Assembly (NCBI GenBank): GCA_003184365.1
Contig: NKYR01000057.1
Coordinates: forward strand, 1-64,000
Reading direction: 5' to 3'
Length of the DNA stretch: 64,000 nucleotides
From: Evernia prunastri
Taxonomy: Eukaryota > Ascomycota > Lecanoromycetes > Lecanorales > Parmeliaceae
The position numbers and the translations under genes were made by a program. The number at the start of each line of letters is the position of its first letter. Position 1 is the stretch's first letter. Below the pieces are notes generated by a model, which had not been told where the DNA came from, searched no databases, and saw nothing but the letters and a program-made list of their open reading frames with translations. This document shows, one piece after another, positions 45,698 through 56,880 of the stretch.

Positions 45698-47756
45698 ATG
45701 CCTCCCATATTGCCATTGGTTGGCAAGGCAGTCTCTTCGCTATCGACCTCCTCGCGACCCTTTGTCTGTCCATCATGTCGCTATCAGCAGGTCCAAACCA
45801 TTTCCCAATGCCCTCCAAGGTTGAAAGTCCAGGGAAGCCGCAAGGCGCGTTGGGCGATTCCGCAAATAAGACCGGCTTCAACGACTGCCTCCGTAACCGC
45901 AGTCAACGCGAGACGGGAGATACCCACTAGGTTCAAGAACCTACACGAGTCACTGAAAGCTCTCGAGACTGAAGCGGCAGTCTACATCAATCTTAGCCAA
46001 CTTGGCTTGGCTTTAAGAGGACTCGAGTCGGAGAATGCTGTCACGCGCATCGCTGGTGAATCTTGTTTTAACGATAGCATTGGTTGGTCCAAGTCGCTGA
46101 TACTAGTGAAGTGCTGGGTCTGAAAGGGCACAATGGACCTCGAAGGCTGGCGAGAGCTCTGCTGGCGGATCCTTTAACATCGGAGCCTCGGTGGGAGAAG
46201 CAGCTCACGGCAGACGACGACGATGATGGAAAGGCTATACTCCTGCGGTAATATCATGAGCTGATGAGTTGGAATAACAATGACCGCCTGCTTACTGTGG
46301 CTATAGCTATGCTGAACAGGCCGACGTAGACGACCGACATCCGCTTGTGAAGACCCTATCTATTCCATCTGCAACACTGCGCACCTACAATCTCGAAATT
46401 CTGGTTCAGGCTAGCCCGGCTGCGGATCAATCATATGGAGAAGCAGGAGCTGTGGATTTGCTGGTGCCTGGGTTAGAAACCCAAAGCTCTACCAATGGCA
46501 GGCTTTCTACAGTGACATTTCCAGTCCACAAGACGGTCATATACCAAGAAGGATTACAAAACCTAGACCGTATACCAAAAAACTGCATGCATGAAGGGAG
46601 GATGTTCAAGGTTGTCATTGACTGGTCTTGGAGTACTCTGCAGCAACAGAGTCAAAACGTCCAATCTGTCTCGCCAATAAACCTAGCGCTCGCAGAAGCA
46701 GCTATTGACATCTTTAGGCAATCGTTACAACGGTCGGTGGAATACGAGCATTTGTGGTTCGATGCCGGAATGCCCGGTATAGCTGCATGGATTTTGGACG
46801 GCACAGAGTCACAGAACGGCGGTATCAAGCCGACATTGCGTGGTATCATTCAGACTATATGTGAAAATTCCAAAAAGGTCATCGCTCAAGAAAATGAGTC
46901 GAGCATCCAGCGACAGAAGGCTTCGACTATATCTGTTAGCACGAAGAACATCATAGAGCAGGGGATCTCCATCTGGGCAGAGAACGCCCACACTGAATTA
47001 CGAGATCGTCTCAACAGCGCTTTTCAGAGCAAAAGTTGGAGGCGTATCAAATGGTGGAAGCTCTTCTGGCGCGTTGACGATGTAGGATACATCGCATCAG
47101 ACATACTCCAGAAGGCTTGGTTGGTAGAGGCAGAAAAGGAGATGATATGGATATCTGGCCGCATCCATCAGTCCGGACTCCTTGGGCCGCCCAAGCTCAG
47201 GCCAGAGGCAGTAATCGATCCGGATGACGAACAGACACTTGGCGGCCATCCTCCTGCACCTAGTGTGTCTGACCTTGTCGAAAAGGTCCAGAGTTACGAG
47301 GTTGTCGAGGACCAGGTCTTTCAACACCCATGGCAGCAACACATTTTCCTCGCTCGTTCCGCTCTTTCCCGTTTTACCATTCCTCCTCTCCAATCGCTTT
47401 CACAGTCTCTTCTCCTCCAGACCATCTCCACAAATGCCCTCACTTCCTCCCTTTCCGCACTTCTCTACGTCTCAGTCTCCACAACGTCCCCATACGAGGC
47501 AGGTGCCATCGCGGCTGTTGGTCTAGTCTGGTCATTGCGAAGACTACAGACGCGATGGGAAAGCGCCAGAAGTACGTGGGAGGCGCAGATCAGAGAGGAT
47601 GGGAGGAGGGTCCTGCGGCATGTGGAAGAGGTTGCTCGGATGGATGTTCGTGAGGGCGGGTTGGGAGAGGTCGACGAGCTTGGTAGGGAGGAAAGGAGGG
47701 GGGCAATAGAAGCTGTTTCCAGGGTAGAGAGAGCTCTGGAAGAAGTGAGTCTATGA
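45698..47756 (+). CDS. Predicted mitochondrial membrane protein (possibly Mmc1-like)
   Basis: Exons 45698-46055, 46112-46247 and 46307-47756 give 647 aa. The N-terminus is Ser/Arg-rich and lacks acidic residues for about 70 residues (mitochondrial presequence-like), followed by RFKNLHESLKALE. The middle is soluble-looking; the segment WRVDDVGYIASDILQKAWL...WISGRI looks like a conserved core. Near the C-terminus two hydrophobic helices are separated by a short loop (LSALLYVSVSTTSP, then AGAIAAVGLVWSL), followed by a long charged helix. This hairpin layout recalls fungal Mmc1-type mitochondrial proteins from memory, but I cannot confirm it. The second-intron acceptor (gaag at 46111) was chosen because the stronger tag at 46106 breaks the frame. 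Confidence 0.75.
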
Positions 47757-48976
47757 GTCGACTCGTCATTGCGCATGGATACTCTTCAAGGAGAGTAAAG
47801 AGCGAAGACTATTCCTGCCCAGGCCCTCAGAAGGTGAGAGCAGGAGATTGGACTTTTCTTTGTCTGAGCAGGAGGCTTAGGCTGAGGTCGAAAAAGTAAC
47901 GCGAGATTAAGAAGGAGGCATCGTGCCCTTGAAACTATTCGAACAAAGTGAGATGTCAGGGGTAAAGCGCAGGAAAGCCGAGATGAAGCCGTGATGCCAA
48001 GGTAAGTAATAGATGTGCTTGTTTCAAAGGAGGCGGGCAGTTGATTCGCATTTCCGGGTGCTTTAAGCCTACGCAGGAACCAGCTTAATACCAAAAGCCC
48101 CACCACACATGTCTTGCTTTAGGGGTAGTACCAGTTACCTTGCCGCAACGACAGCCCTTTCGTCTGACCAATCGACTCTAGAACAAGAGTCAAAAATAGC
48201 TGACTGGCGTCCACCTTGCCCTTCTCTCGTTCCACCTCCCAGTGACAACGCATTTTCCGATATCATAATTTGGGCTTAGACACAAAGCAGCCGACGGCTT
48301 TGCGAAAGCCGCGAAGCCGACATTGTCATTGAATGAGACCCTCGATCCTGATTTCATGGGGAAGGAATGCGGTCAAATTCAATACCGCCCGATTCCAAGA
48401 GATGTAGAGAACCGCGCCTGACCCAGAAAGGATGGATGTCCAGCTTACGCAACTGGGCTGGTGGCGAGAGGAGCAAGCCCCGAGTGCTATAAGACGAAGT
48501 CCAAGGATCTTGGGAAAATGGGCAGTGGTCGACAAGAGCGAATCAGGTCTGGCTTGAAATGAATGGCTGTCCGCCTCAGACACTTCGCCGGCCGTGATAG
48601 GAGCAAGCTGTAGCCCGTACATGCGACTTTGCTGTCTGCTGCAGACTTGGGGAAAGAAGGTAGGCCGCCCTCTAACATTACTCGACCCAGGGAGATTTGA
48701 ATGGTGACCGCAGGAGGGAGATGCAAGGCAGTCCACGCAGTCCACCTCGACAGCTTAAAAATTATTGGTCAGAAATTATCTGTTCCGCTGCCACAAGGCT
48801 CTCTCAATCTTTCTTCACCTTGCGGGCAGTGTGGGATGAAATGCATATAAAACCCCCTTCCTCTACCATGAATTCTTTCCTCATACTCTTCATTCACACT
48901 CCCAAGTCTTCTTCCTTCACTACATCATTCCTCAGTCCCAGACAAAGAACCTCGTCGGAGCACCTTCAATTCAAAT
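47757..48976. other. Intergenic region
   Basis: This is about 1.2 kb with no supportable gene. A 139-codon minus-strand ORF (48326-48745) lacks any domain. A TATA box near the 3' end is annotated separately. Confidence 0.5.
48846..48852 (+). promoter_or_regulatory. TATA box of the 119-aa gene
   Basis: TATAAAA lies 131 bases before the ATG at 48977 and is followed by a pyrimidine-rich leader, the same layout as the cipC promoter. Confidence 0.55.
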
Positions 48977-49516
48977 ATGGCCAGCAGCTCCCAGACCTCG
49001 GAGAGTAGGGGGCAGATCGCTGTCATGTAAGAGCATCAAATTGTGGTTAACAAGGTTAGCTGATTTGTATGTCAACAGCTACACCCCAGCCAACGAGTGG
49101 AAGACCACCGAGATCATGAATTACTTCTCCACAAACATTGGTAAATGCACAGGGGTATGTTTCTGCACTTCATGACTGTCTTGTGTTGCCTAGAGTGGCT
49201 GATAACATGAGATAGACCCACACTTGTAGAGAAATGGTTCGCCCTTGGGAGGTGTTGCGGTGCTCACCTTTGCAAACAAGGCGGATGCCACGAAAGCCGC
49301 AGCTCACGTTAAAGGCAATAAGAAGATGTAGGTGACCCTTTTCACCGGTTTAGGACACAGCTAACTGCCCTCTTCACCAGAAATGATATCAGAGTCAAGG
49401 TCTTCAACCTCAAGCAGCAGAAGTACAAATATTCCTCGATGAAAGAAGATGGGGAGATCACTCTACACCCGGTGCATGGAAACGAGATCCCCTTAGGCAA
49501 GCTTTCGCAAATCTGA
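48977..49516 (+). CDS. Small uncharacterised protein, 119 aa, four exons
   Basis: I do not recognise this gene by name. Exons 48977-49026, 49079-49154, 49230-49327 and 49381-49516 join in frame to 119 aa (start MASSSQTSESRGQIAV). The segment GGVAVLTFANKADATKAAAHV has the strand-helix pattern of an RRM-like or other small alpha/beta fold, and a basic region NDIRVKVFNLKQQKYKY follows. No signal peptide or membrane segment. The TATA box plus CT-rich leader, and three clean introns, argue for a real expressed gene. Each exon is under 140 nt, so ORF scans miss it. It could be a stress-induced or RNA-binding protein; this is only a suggestion. Confidence 0.7.
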
Positions 49517-49971
49517 TTGCGGCCAGCCAGAGAAGAAGGGTCAAGCACGGGACCTAGATTCGTGCAAATACTACCTTGTATCGTCAGGTTTTATATTCGG
49601 ACGAGGAAGTCTTGAAAGCTGTTTAGCCACTCTTTAGCATAGACATAGGCTCAAACATGTTCACCACAATCATTTCCGATCAATGTATAGACACCGCTGC
49701 TTATGTTAGCGAATTGCAGACCTGTAGACTTGCAATTAGTGTCTCCCGAAATGTAGTGTCAAAATCTCATGTTGATAGGAAGGTAGTCTCCATAATACCC
49801 TAGTAGCTCACAGATCTTCCTTTCGCCCTCAATCGGACCCCCTTGAATTGATCTTCTCTTCATTCCTGCTGTCATGGGCTCACACTCGGCGTTAGGTGGA
49901 GTGACTTTCACGCACACAAACTGCTCTCCCAAGTGCCCAGATGCCGCCGGATTGCTACATAGTCCTCCCTT
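49517..49971. other. Convergent intergenic spacer
   Basis: The 3' flanks of the 119-aa gene and the bL19m gene. No other feature seen. Confidence 0.5.
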
Positions 49972-50863
49972 CTACCTCGCCCCAACACCACTCCTCGCCG
50001 ACGCAGGATTCTTAGCCGACTTCGACGGGTCCCTAACCCCCAACGCCCCACTCCGAATCAACCTCCTCTTCTTCAAATACTCCTCAACCTCCCTCTCCAC
50101 ACTACCCTTATCGTGCTTCGGTAGCCTACAAAACCACCCAAACACATCAGCTCAAACCCCCATCAAAGCATCCCCACAGAAGAGAGGCCCCAAAAAAAGG
50201 CCACCGCGTAAGGATCGACGTGCACACGTACCGCATGTAATACAGCTTCCCCCTCCTCGCCCTCTTCTCCGCCCGCTTCACCACCTCCACCGCCTTGACG
50301 TTCGGGCTGTAGATCTTCACCCACATCTCCACCCCGACCATGAGCAGCCTGTTCCGCAGCAGCACCCCCGTGTCCACCCCGCGCCGCTTGACGCTCAGGC
50401 ACACGCCCGCGAAGGGGTCGCCCGCCTTGAACGTCACGAGCAGGATGTCGCCCACGCGCGGCACGTCCGGGTTGTCCCGGTCGAACAGGCGCGTGCGGGA
50501 GCCGGTCGGGTCGAGCTCGTGCTGGTGGCGCGTTTGCCAGTCGGCGACGGGGAAGGGGTGGCGGGCGCGGTGGGAGGGGGGCGGCGGGTAGGTTTTTATC
50601 TTTTTGGGGGCTGGGAGGAGGGGGGGGGTTAGCGGGCGTGCTTCGGGATCGTCTAGTCCTGGGGGGAGATTACAGGTGTGCGTGGTGTCGTTGAGGATCC
50701 TGTATGGGGAGCGCAGGCGTGGGAACGGAGGAGGTAGAGCTTGCGACGGGGTGGTTGCGAGGGCGGTGGAGAGGCAGCGAAGGCAGGTTCTTTGCTGGCG
50801 GGATTGTCGCAGCAGGCGTTTCCAGGGGCTCGATTGCCGTAATATAGGTGCTGCGGAGGCCAT
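49972..50863 (-). CDS. IMG1: Mitochondrial large-subunit ribosomal protein bL19m
   Basis: A component of the mitochondrial 54S ribosomal subunit, orthologous in type to yeast Img1. Exons 50863-50232 and 50125-49972 (106-nt intron, GTACGT donor, TTTTGTAG acceptor) give 261 aa. An N-terminal Arg/Ser/Leu-rich presequence of about 40 residues is followed by a Pro-rich segment. The bL19 fold is clear: GDILLVTFKAGDPFAGVCLS, VKRRGVDTGVLLRNRL, GVEMWVKIYSPNVKAVEVV and KRARRGKLYYMR. The second exon supplies the LPKHDKGSVE tail. It is divergent from the gene at 51072, with about 200 bases between. Confidence 0.92.
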
Positions 50864-51071
50864 GACTGGCGATATATGTGCAAAGCGGATGGAGAGACGT
50901 CGTCGCCGCCAATCAGCGGAGAGCTTCGAGAAAGCGCGCTAACAAAAAAATACCCGGGGCTTGGGAAATTCTAAAGTGTACTTGGTATTCAGTGTACCAA
51001 ATACCGAAGTCCTCATAATGCCCTACACAACTGAGATCTAGAACACCTTCAATCTCCCCTTCTCATCCACA

Positions 51072-52274
51072 ATGGCAACCCTCACTATCGACCTAACCTA
51101 CTACTGCCGCCCCTGTCTCCGCCGCCTCATCTCCCAAACCCGCCGCCCCTTCACAACCACCCCAACGCGGCGAAAACATGGTAAACCGCCCAACGCCCCC
51201 CCCTAAACCTAGAAAACCCTCCCATACCACCCAAACCAAGCCGCTAACGATAAAATTCCTCCAGGCCCCCTCCCTGTCTTCCACCCCACCCCTTCCCCGG
51301 CCCTCGACGCCCTCCTCGCCACCTTCCGCGCCAACATCTTCCTCCCCTCGCACCTCATCCTCCCGCAGCGGGAGCTCCTCTACAAAAAGGCCAACCACGC
51401 CCTCCTCACCTCCGACGAGCCCGCCACCGTGCGCCTGGGCGACGAAGTCCTGCAGCTGCACCCGCTCGACAAGACGCGCGACGAGCCGCCGACGCGGAGC
51501 TCCTTCGCGACCGTCGTGCGGCTCATGGCGGAGTCTGGGGATTGGGGCAACATGGCGGGGTTCCTGGAGGGGCTGCAGGTGGCGCGGAGGAAGGTGGCTG
51601 GGTGGCAGGTGGAGAGGATGGTGCGGAGGGCGAACGAGGGGGGGAAGATGGGCGTCGTGCATGATGTTTTGAGGAGGGTGGAGAGGACGGGGGTCGGGTT
51701 GTGGGATGTCGTTGTCTGCAGGGAGGTGATGCTGGGGGCTGTTTTGAAGGCTTCGCAGAGTGGGTGGAGCCGAGAGGGGGTTGAGAAGGGGGCGAAGTAT
51801 GCGGAGGATATTTGGGAGTTGATGTGGGATTCAAGGCATAGGGAGGGGCAGAGGAAGGTTGAGATGGATCCGAGACGGAGGCCTGAGATTGTTGGGGTGA
51901 TGGTCCTCATGCATGCTGTCAAGGCGGTGAAGCTTTCGGGTGGGAAAGACGAGGGGGAAATGGTGAAGAAATATGCGGAACTCATGCTCAAGCATTGGGA
52001 GAAGTCCGAAGAAATGATGACTGTCGGTGCGCAGGATTGGTCAGATGCAAACTACAAGCTGTGCGTCTGGGCGCCGGTCTGGCATGGTATGAAAATGGCA
52101 CTGCAGGTTGTGGGAGCTGGATCACCGCTCGGAAGACGGCTGGAAGAAAAGCTCCGCCAAGATGTGGAACCGCTGGTACAGAAGTGTCAAGCTATCGTTT
52201 TGGCACACGTCCCCAAGGGAGGGACGCGGCGCGGCTTGAAGATGTACGAGGACTCACTCCAGGCCTCCTCATAA
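51072..52274 (+). CDS. Uncharacterised protein, probable mitochondrial
   Basis: I do not recognise the family. Exons 51072-51180 and 51265-52274 (GTAAAC donor, CTAAC branch, CCAG acceptor) give 372 aa. The N-terminus (about residues 1-35) is rich in Arg and Thr and free of acidic residues, as in a mitochondrial presequence. The body is helical and repeats patterns reminiscent of helical hairpins (DWGNMAGFLEGLQVARRKV, KMGVVHDVLRRVERTG, YAEDIWELMWDS), which could reflect a PPR-like or TPR-like solenoid. It shares a short bidirectional promoter with mitoribosomal bL19m. Its last 88 coding bases overlap, on the opposite strand, the proposed last exon of the 2EXR-type gene. Confidence 0.75.
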
Positions 52275-53083
52275 AACTCCGCCAACCCAGGCATTTGATA
52301 CCTGTCGCTGAATCTCTTGATAGCACGGAAAGTAATTACTTCTTGTGAGACTGATCCTCGTTGGAACATTGCTTCGAGGGACCATCTTTCCTGGAATCCT
52401 TGGCTCTGCAAAGGTGTCTGTCAGTGAGTTTACAGTCTGTAGGGATCGTACGATTGGTGTAAATGGATTTGGAGCACTAGCGCTATGCGAGTGAGAAACA
52501 GACATTTCTGATCTCGACAGCGTTTGAAGAAAGTCTTGCTAGAAATAACGAGACCCAGAGAGCTGGATTAAGAGCCATTATGTACCAGACGGTGCATGGA
52601 GCAAAGGAATCGTCCAAACTATTGACTCCTCCGAGGGCGAGCTGATCGATTGAAGAACCACCACCAAAGAACACAAGCCCTCAACAAACGCAGAAAGGAA
52701 AGCGAAAACCGAGACTATCATACGAAAATAGGTTCCTTACCAAAATATCGACCCACTCGTCCATAAACTTCGGATGCGTCTTGATATGCACATCCATCTC
52801 CACCCCACTCAACCGCAGACTCTCAACCCCAATGTCCAGAGTATACAAATACTCGCTTGGTCCAAGATACCGGCCATCCTCTCCGAATACGTATCCAAGC
52901 CGCAATTGCACTTTGACACGCGGAGACGAAGCCAGGACTTCGGCCAGACGTCGAAGGTTGTCCGAAGCCTGGCGGCGAAAGCGAGAGTTGGCGCCAGGGC
53001 CGTACACCTAAAAACGAAATGAGAATCTCACCCCTCCGTTTTCAAAACCCCCACCCCCTCTTCCAGGGCGTTTCCACGGAGGC

Positions 53084-53117
<34 letters not shown>

Positions 53118-53694
53118 ATACCGGCACGTCCAGCACGACCCTCCCCATCATCTGCAGCCTGGGGCGCGAGACCCGGTACAGCGCCCGCAGCTGCGGCAGC
53201 ACCGGCGCCCCCACGAACAGCGCCTCCGGGAAGCGGAACGCGTTCTCCCCGTAGAAGATGCCCGACGCCTCGGCGCAGATCTGCCGGTTCGCCCGCAGCA
53301 GCGCCGCGTCGCGCGGGCGGCCCCACTGCAGCTGCACGGCGAAGGGCCGCGCGCCCACCAGCGCGAAGCGGTAGATGCGGTTCCGGATCTCGCCGGGCAG
53401 GGCGAGGAAGCGGCAGTTCGCCCAAGGTGGTGGTGGTGGATGATAAGCGGGTGAGCGGGCGGACGCGGCGGTGGGGGGGCGAAGGGATGCGAAGAGGGTG
53501 GTGTCGAAGGTGGGGGCGTAGGGAGTGGTGAATTGGTTGGTGGTGGATGGTGAGAGGGGGCATCTAGGGTTGGGATTTCAGCGAGGGGTTTTGCGGCCGG
53601 GATAGACGGTTTTTGGGTATTGATTTACTCACGGTAGGCCGGAGTTGTGGAAGCCGCAGGAGGAGTTCCCGGCTAGGTCGGTGCAGCAGCCCAT
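52187..53694 (-). CDS. 2EXR/F-box-like fungal protein
   Basis: Exons 53694-53633, 53563-53122 and 53007-52741 join cleanly; a last exon at 52405-52187 is proposed (329 aa in total), but it requires a 335-nt intron and overlaps the convergent neighbour, so the 3' end is uncertain. The N-terminus is Cys-rich (MGCCTDLAGNSSCGFH) and followed by a Ser/Thr/Pro-rich linker. The core CRFLALPGEIRNRIYRFALV is the LPxEIRxxIY signature of fungal 2EXR/F-box-like proteins, followed by LLRANRQICAEASGIFYGENAFRF. These are usually uncharacterised and abundant in filamentous fungi. The second intron contains an uninterrupted run of 31 T on the coding strand. Confidence 0.7.
53086..53116. repeat. 31-bp poly-A homopolymer inside an intron
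   Basis: Thirty-one consecutive A on the plus strand, which read as poly-T in the second intron of the minus-strand 2EXR gene, immediately after its donor. Length polymorphism is likely. Confidence 0.9.
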
Positions 53695-54207
53695 GCTTGG
53701 GAATTAACTCGTAGAATTGGAATGCCAAACGATTGTTATCCGATTTCTCTGCCGGTGACCTGTGTCGCCACAGGTCACTGGTCGAAAGGATCGTCGCCTT
53801 TGGTGATGAATGAATGTTGTTTCTTAGTTCGATACATGGATGGGGTTATAGTGAATGTGGTGTTGTTCGCATGTCGGTCTAATCTGTAAGTGCTGACACA
53901 AGTTTTTCCGTTCAGGATGTAAGCTTAGATCCGTTGCCAAGACTTCTGAGAGTTGAGGCCGTAAGTTAAGTACTAATAAAGTACCTTAGCAGCTATGATT
54001 TGGCAGGCGCGATCTATCAAGCTCAAACTTGCGCCTTCTATCATACAATCATCGCTAAATCACAATTAGAGAAAGGTCTTACGGCCGTAAGTCATTTCTC
54101 ATGGCGGTCTCAAACCCCCTCCCATCCTCGCTCTGGTCCGGCCAGTTGTAAATCTATTCGTGCCTGCTTCCGCCTTCACCCACCACTGATCTTCCCTCGC
54201 TGCGTCT
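53695..54207. other. Intergenic region
   Basis: Promoter region of the 2EXR-type gene and 3' flank of the Ser/Thr-rich gene. An inverted cctgtggcgacacagg-like palindrome occurs near 53758-53778. No gene seen. Confidence 0.45.
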
Positions 54208-54816
54208 TCAGCTCCCCACCTGCTTCGGCCATGTCAGTTCCACCCCCTCGGTCTGCACCTGCTTCCGCAGTACCCGCTCCTGGCGGTACATCCTGTAGAA
54301 CCTCCGTACGAGGAAGAACATCACCAGTAGCAGCACGACATTCGCCACCCCGGATACGATCGCTAGCACCTCTGATGCTGACGCGGGCCTCTTGACGTCC
54401 GCTACCGCTGGCGCATCGGATACATGGGTCGGTCGCGCTTGCGTGGGGGGTAGCGTCACGGTATCGTTGTGAGTGATTGTCGTCATTGCTGTGGTTGGGA
54501 TTGCCGTTGTGAAAATCTTGGTGTCGGTGACGACGTTGCCGTAGTCGGTCTCGGTCACGGTTACGTTGATGGTTGTGGTGCTGACGCTGATGACGCTGGT
54601 GCTGGTGCTGGTGCTGACGCTTGTGATTGTGACCGTAACCGGAGGCGGTGGTGGAGGCGGAGTTGGAGTCGGAGGTAAATCTGTGAATTCACCGGGCATT
54701 ACGCGGTCGCCTCGCTCGTTCAGTGGCATGGCGATGAGGTCTTTAACCCGGTAAGAGCTTGTTGGTGTGGGTAGAGTGAGCACTGCTTTGAGAAGAGAGC
54801 GAGGGGAATTCTCCAT
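54208..54816 (-). CDS. Single-pass membrane protein with Ser/Thr-rich ectodomain
   Basis: A 202-aa single-exon ORF. After about 45 residues comes a Pro run, then about 75 residues of Thr/Ser/Val (TSVSTSTSTSVISVSTTT...), a likely O-glycosylated stalk, then one hydrophobic helix (VLAIVSGVANVVLLLVMFFLV) and a basic tail (RRFYRMYRQERVLRKQ). This resembles fungal Mid2/WSC-like sensors in layout only. No clear N-terminal signal peptide is present, so the true start may lie further upstream in another exon, or the protein inserts via its C-terminal helix. No family recognised. Confidence 0.6.
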   Translation of the reverse strand: MENSPRSLLKAVLTLPTPTSSYRVKDLIAMPLNERGDRVMPGEFTDLPPTPTPPPPPPPVTVTITSVSTSTSTSVISVSTTTINVTVTETDYGNVVTDTKIFTTAIPTTAMTTITHNDTVTLPPTQARPTHVSDAPAVADVKRPASASEVLAIVSGVANVVLLLVMFFLVRRFYRMYRQERVLRKQVQTEGVELTWPKQVGS

Positions 54817-56054
54817 TCTTTACTTGTTTGACTAGGTTTCTGCTGTAGGTATCTGGGGGGAAATGCGATACGGTTGCTTTTTGGAGGAGAGAATTCTACG
54901 GCGTGAGTCATTACGTTCGCGGAGACGATGTGAATGTGTACGTTCAACGAAGCGTTTGAGAATACGCTGTGTTAGGCAATGCCATTGGCTGTTTCATTGT
55001 CAGGGCCAGGGGTAAGCATTGATTGGCCCGCAGAAGCCGTGCGCTGTCTTCGTGCGATACACGTTTCATTAGCTACACTTCGAGAAAATATCACTCACAC
55101 AAACACAAACTCGATAATAACTTCTTTTACGACTGGTCCATTGGTCTTAGGTTAATGTGAGCGTAGCAGTAATGATCGTTCGAGACATTACAAGCTTAGT
55201 GTACTGCTGCCTGAAGAGCTCTGAAAGCCGAGCAAGGGTCTTTCGATTGGACAAAAATGGATTACACCCATTATTCTTGTAGCTTTGACTGCGTAAAAGA
55301 AGTCTTCAAGGAACTGGTCAAGCTTGTGCAGACAAAATGGATCAAGGAAGTCACTAAGCTGTGGACGAGGGGAGGAGTTTTTTTTTCGAGTCACTAAAGT
55401 AGTTACAGTACCCGAGGGGTGTTGCTGACTAATGGATCCTTTTCCGCGCCTTTAAGCGCTGGACAACTCTCGCACGCGGAAGGATCAACAACAGCGCAAA
55501 ACCACATTTTTGTTCGTACAACCACAACGACATCATTTATGAGCCTGAGATCTACAGTACGGTAATCAGCTCATTATGAGGTATCTGCCCGTACTCATAA
55601 TAAGTGATTTACACGACTGTAGATCTCGAATTCAAGAATTCTCTGAAAATCGCGCAATGTCACGTACTCTTTTCGACAGTTAGATCATCAAAAGTCTTTC
55701 TATCGACTGAGTTATACTAGTTAACGATATGAATATCTATCGACCTCGTTCTCTTATAAGTCTATTATATTCAGCAAATATAGTCAATCTCTCGACGCGC
55801 TCGACAACAACAAGTTACGTGTTATTTCAGTCATTTCAGCAATCAAAGTCGTTTTAGCAATTAATAGATCGTAACGTCTCTACACTGTCAGATCTCAACA
55901 TCTAGACAATACACTTTTTATTCAGTCTTCGCAATATCGCAATACCCTCTAATTATCTCAAGAGAGCACGTTTTTTCTCCGTTATCGATTATCTTTTCAG
56001 CCTATAACGCGAGCGATCATTCACTCTGTTCTCTTTCGAGATGCCTCGATATAT
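54817..56054. other. Transition from genic to repeat-rich sequence
   Basis: A T tract lies at 55379-55387. Around 55547-55619 a gagatctacagt / actgtagatctc inverted pair spans about 70 bases. From about 55640 the sequence becomes AT-rich with many TpA and CpG steps, suggesting mildly RIP-altered repeat, perhaps the leader of the gypsy element further right. No gene is supported. Confidence 0.45.
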
Positions 56055-56695
56055 GTAACGGGGTCTAGGCATGCGTGACTGAGCAACTCGTACATTGGTT
56101 ACTAGATAGACTGAATCCTGAGGAACCCAAGTGGGAATCCTCAGAGGCAGCATATTTAGCAGGGGAGAGTGCACCCCCATGCCAAGCAAACTTACTATGC
56201 GACTGCTATAGCCGCACAGCTGCACCAGAGGGATAGTCTCCCGGATCTGGCCTAGATGTATGTTGGATTCCTGGACTTCTGACAGGCCGCCTCATGCCTA
56301 GAGACCTCATGGCCCTTACAGTAGTCTGTTACTTGATAGACGAAATCGAGCATCAAGATTCGAATATTATCTGTAGTATAATATATCGGATACGTTTCGA
56401 TAGAGCGAAGTCGAACGATTTGATATCGTATATATTGTAAGGGCCATGAGGTCTCTAGGCATGAGGCGGCCTGTCAGAAGTCCAGGAATCCAACATACAT
56501 CTAGGCCAGATCCGGGAGACTATCCCTCTGGTGCAGCTGTGCGGCTATAGCAGTCGCATAGTAAGTTTGCTTGGCATGGGGGTGCACTCTCCCCTGCTAA
56601 ATATGCTGCCTCTGAGGATTCCCACTTGGGTTCCTCAGGATTCAGTCTATCTAGTAACCAATGTACGAGTTGCTCAGTCACGCATGCCTAGACCC
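56055..56695. repeat. Long inverted repeat: two 260-bp LTR-like arms in opposite orientation
   Basis: Arms 56061-56320 and 56436-56695 are inverted complements across their whole length, around a 115-bp AT-rich RIP-like spacer (56321-56435). The left arm, taken from 56055, starts TGTAAC and ends CTTACA, as a TG...CA LTR would. The right arm is truncated where the next LTR (56696) begins. The same 62-aa reading frame therefore appears on both strands; it is a by-product of the palindrome and is not called. Confidence 0.8.
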
Positions 56696-56880
56696 TGTCA
56701 GGGAACGAGGCTTGATAAGAGGAATCTCATTCTCTATGGCTAGGACTAAGGTAAAGGCCAAGACGAAAGATGAGGAAACAAGAAAGAACGGGGGATGCGA
56801 GCAGCCCTTAAGGGGCTGTCGCCTAGATCGTCGGCTATCGCATAGATTAACCTGACTAGACTGAGATCCACACCATGACA
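56696..56880. mobile_element. LTR-like repeat, family B, copy 1 (185 bp)
   Basis: Starts TGTCAGGGAACGAGG and ends CACACCATGACA, with short TGTCA...TGACA terminal inverted repeats. The purine-rich minus-strand tract (GAAGGGGGAGCTAC) beside its right end suggests this is the 3' LTR of a minus-strand element. An identical copy lies at 57956-58140. Confidence 0.65.

Noticed and set aside
53042..53563. 173-codon minus-strand ORF and 170-codon plus-strand ORF over the 2EXR exon
   Set aside because: Frame-shadows of the real exon; both run through the poly-A/T tract as homopolymer residues.
55989..56743. Identical 62-aa ORFs on both strands
   Set aside because: A consequence of the 260-bp inverted repeat; no domain.
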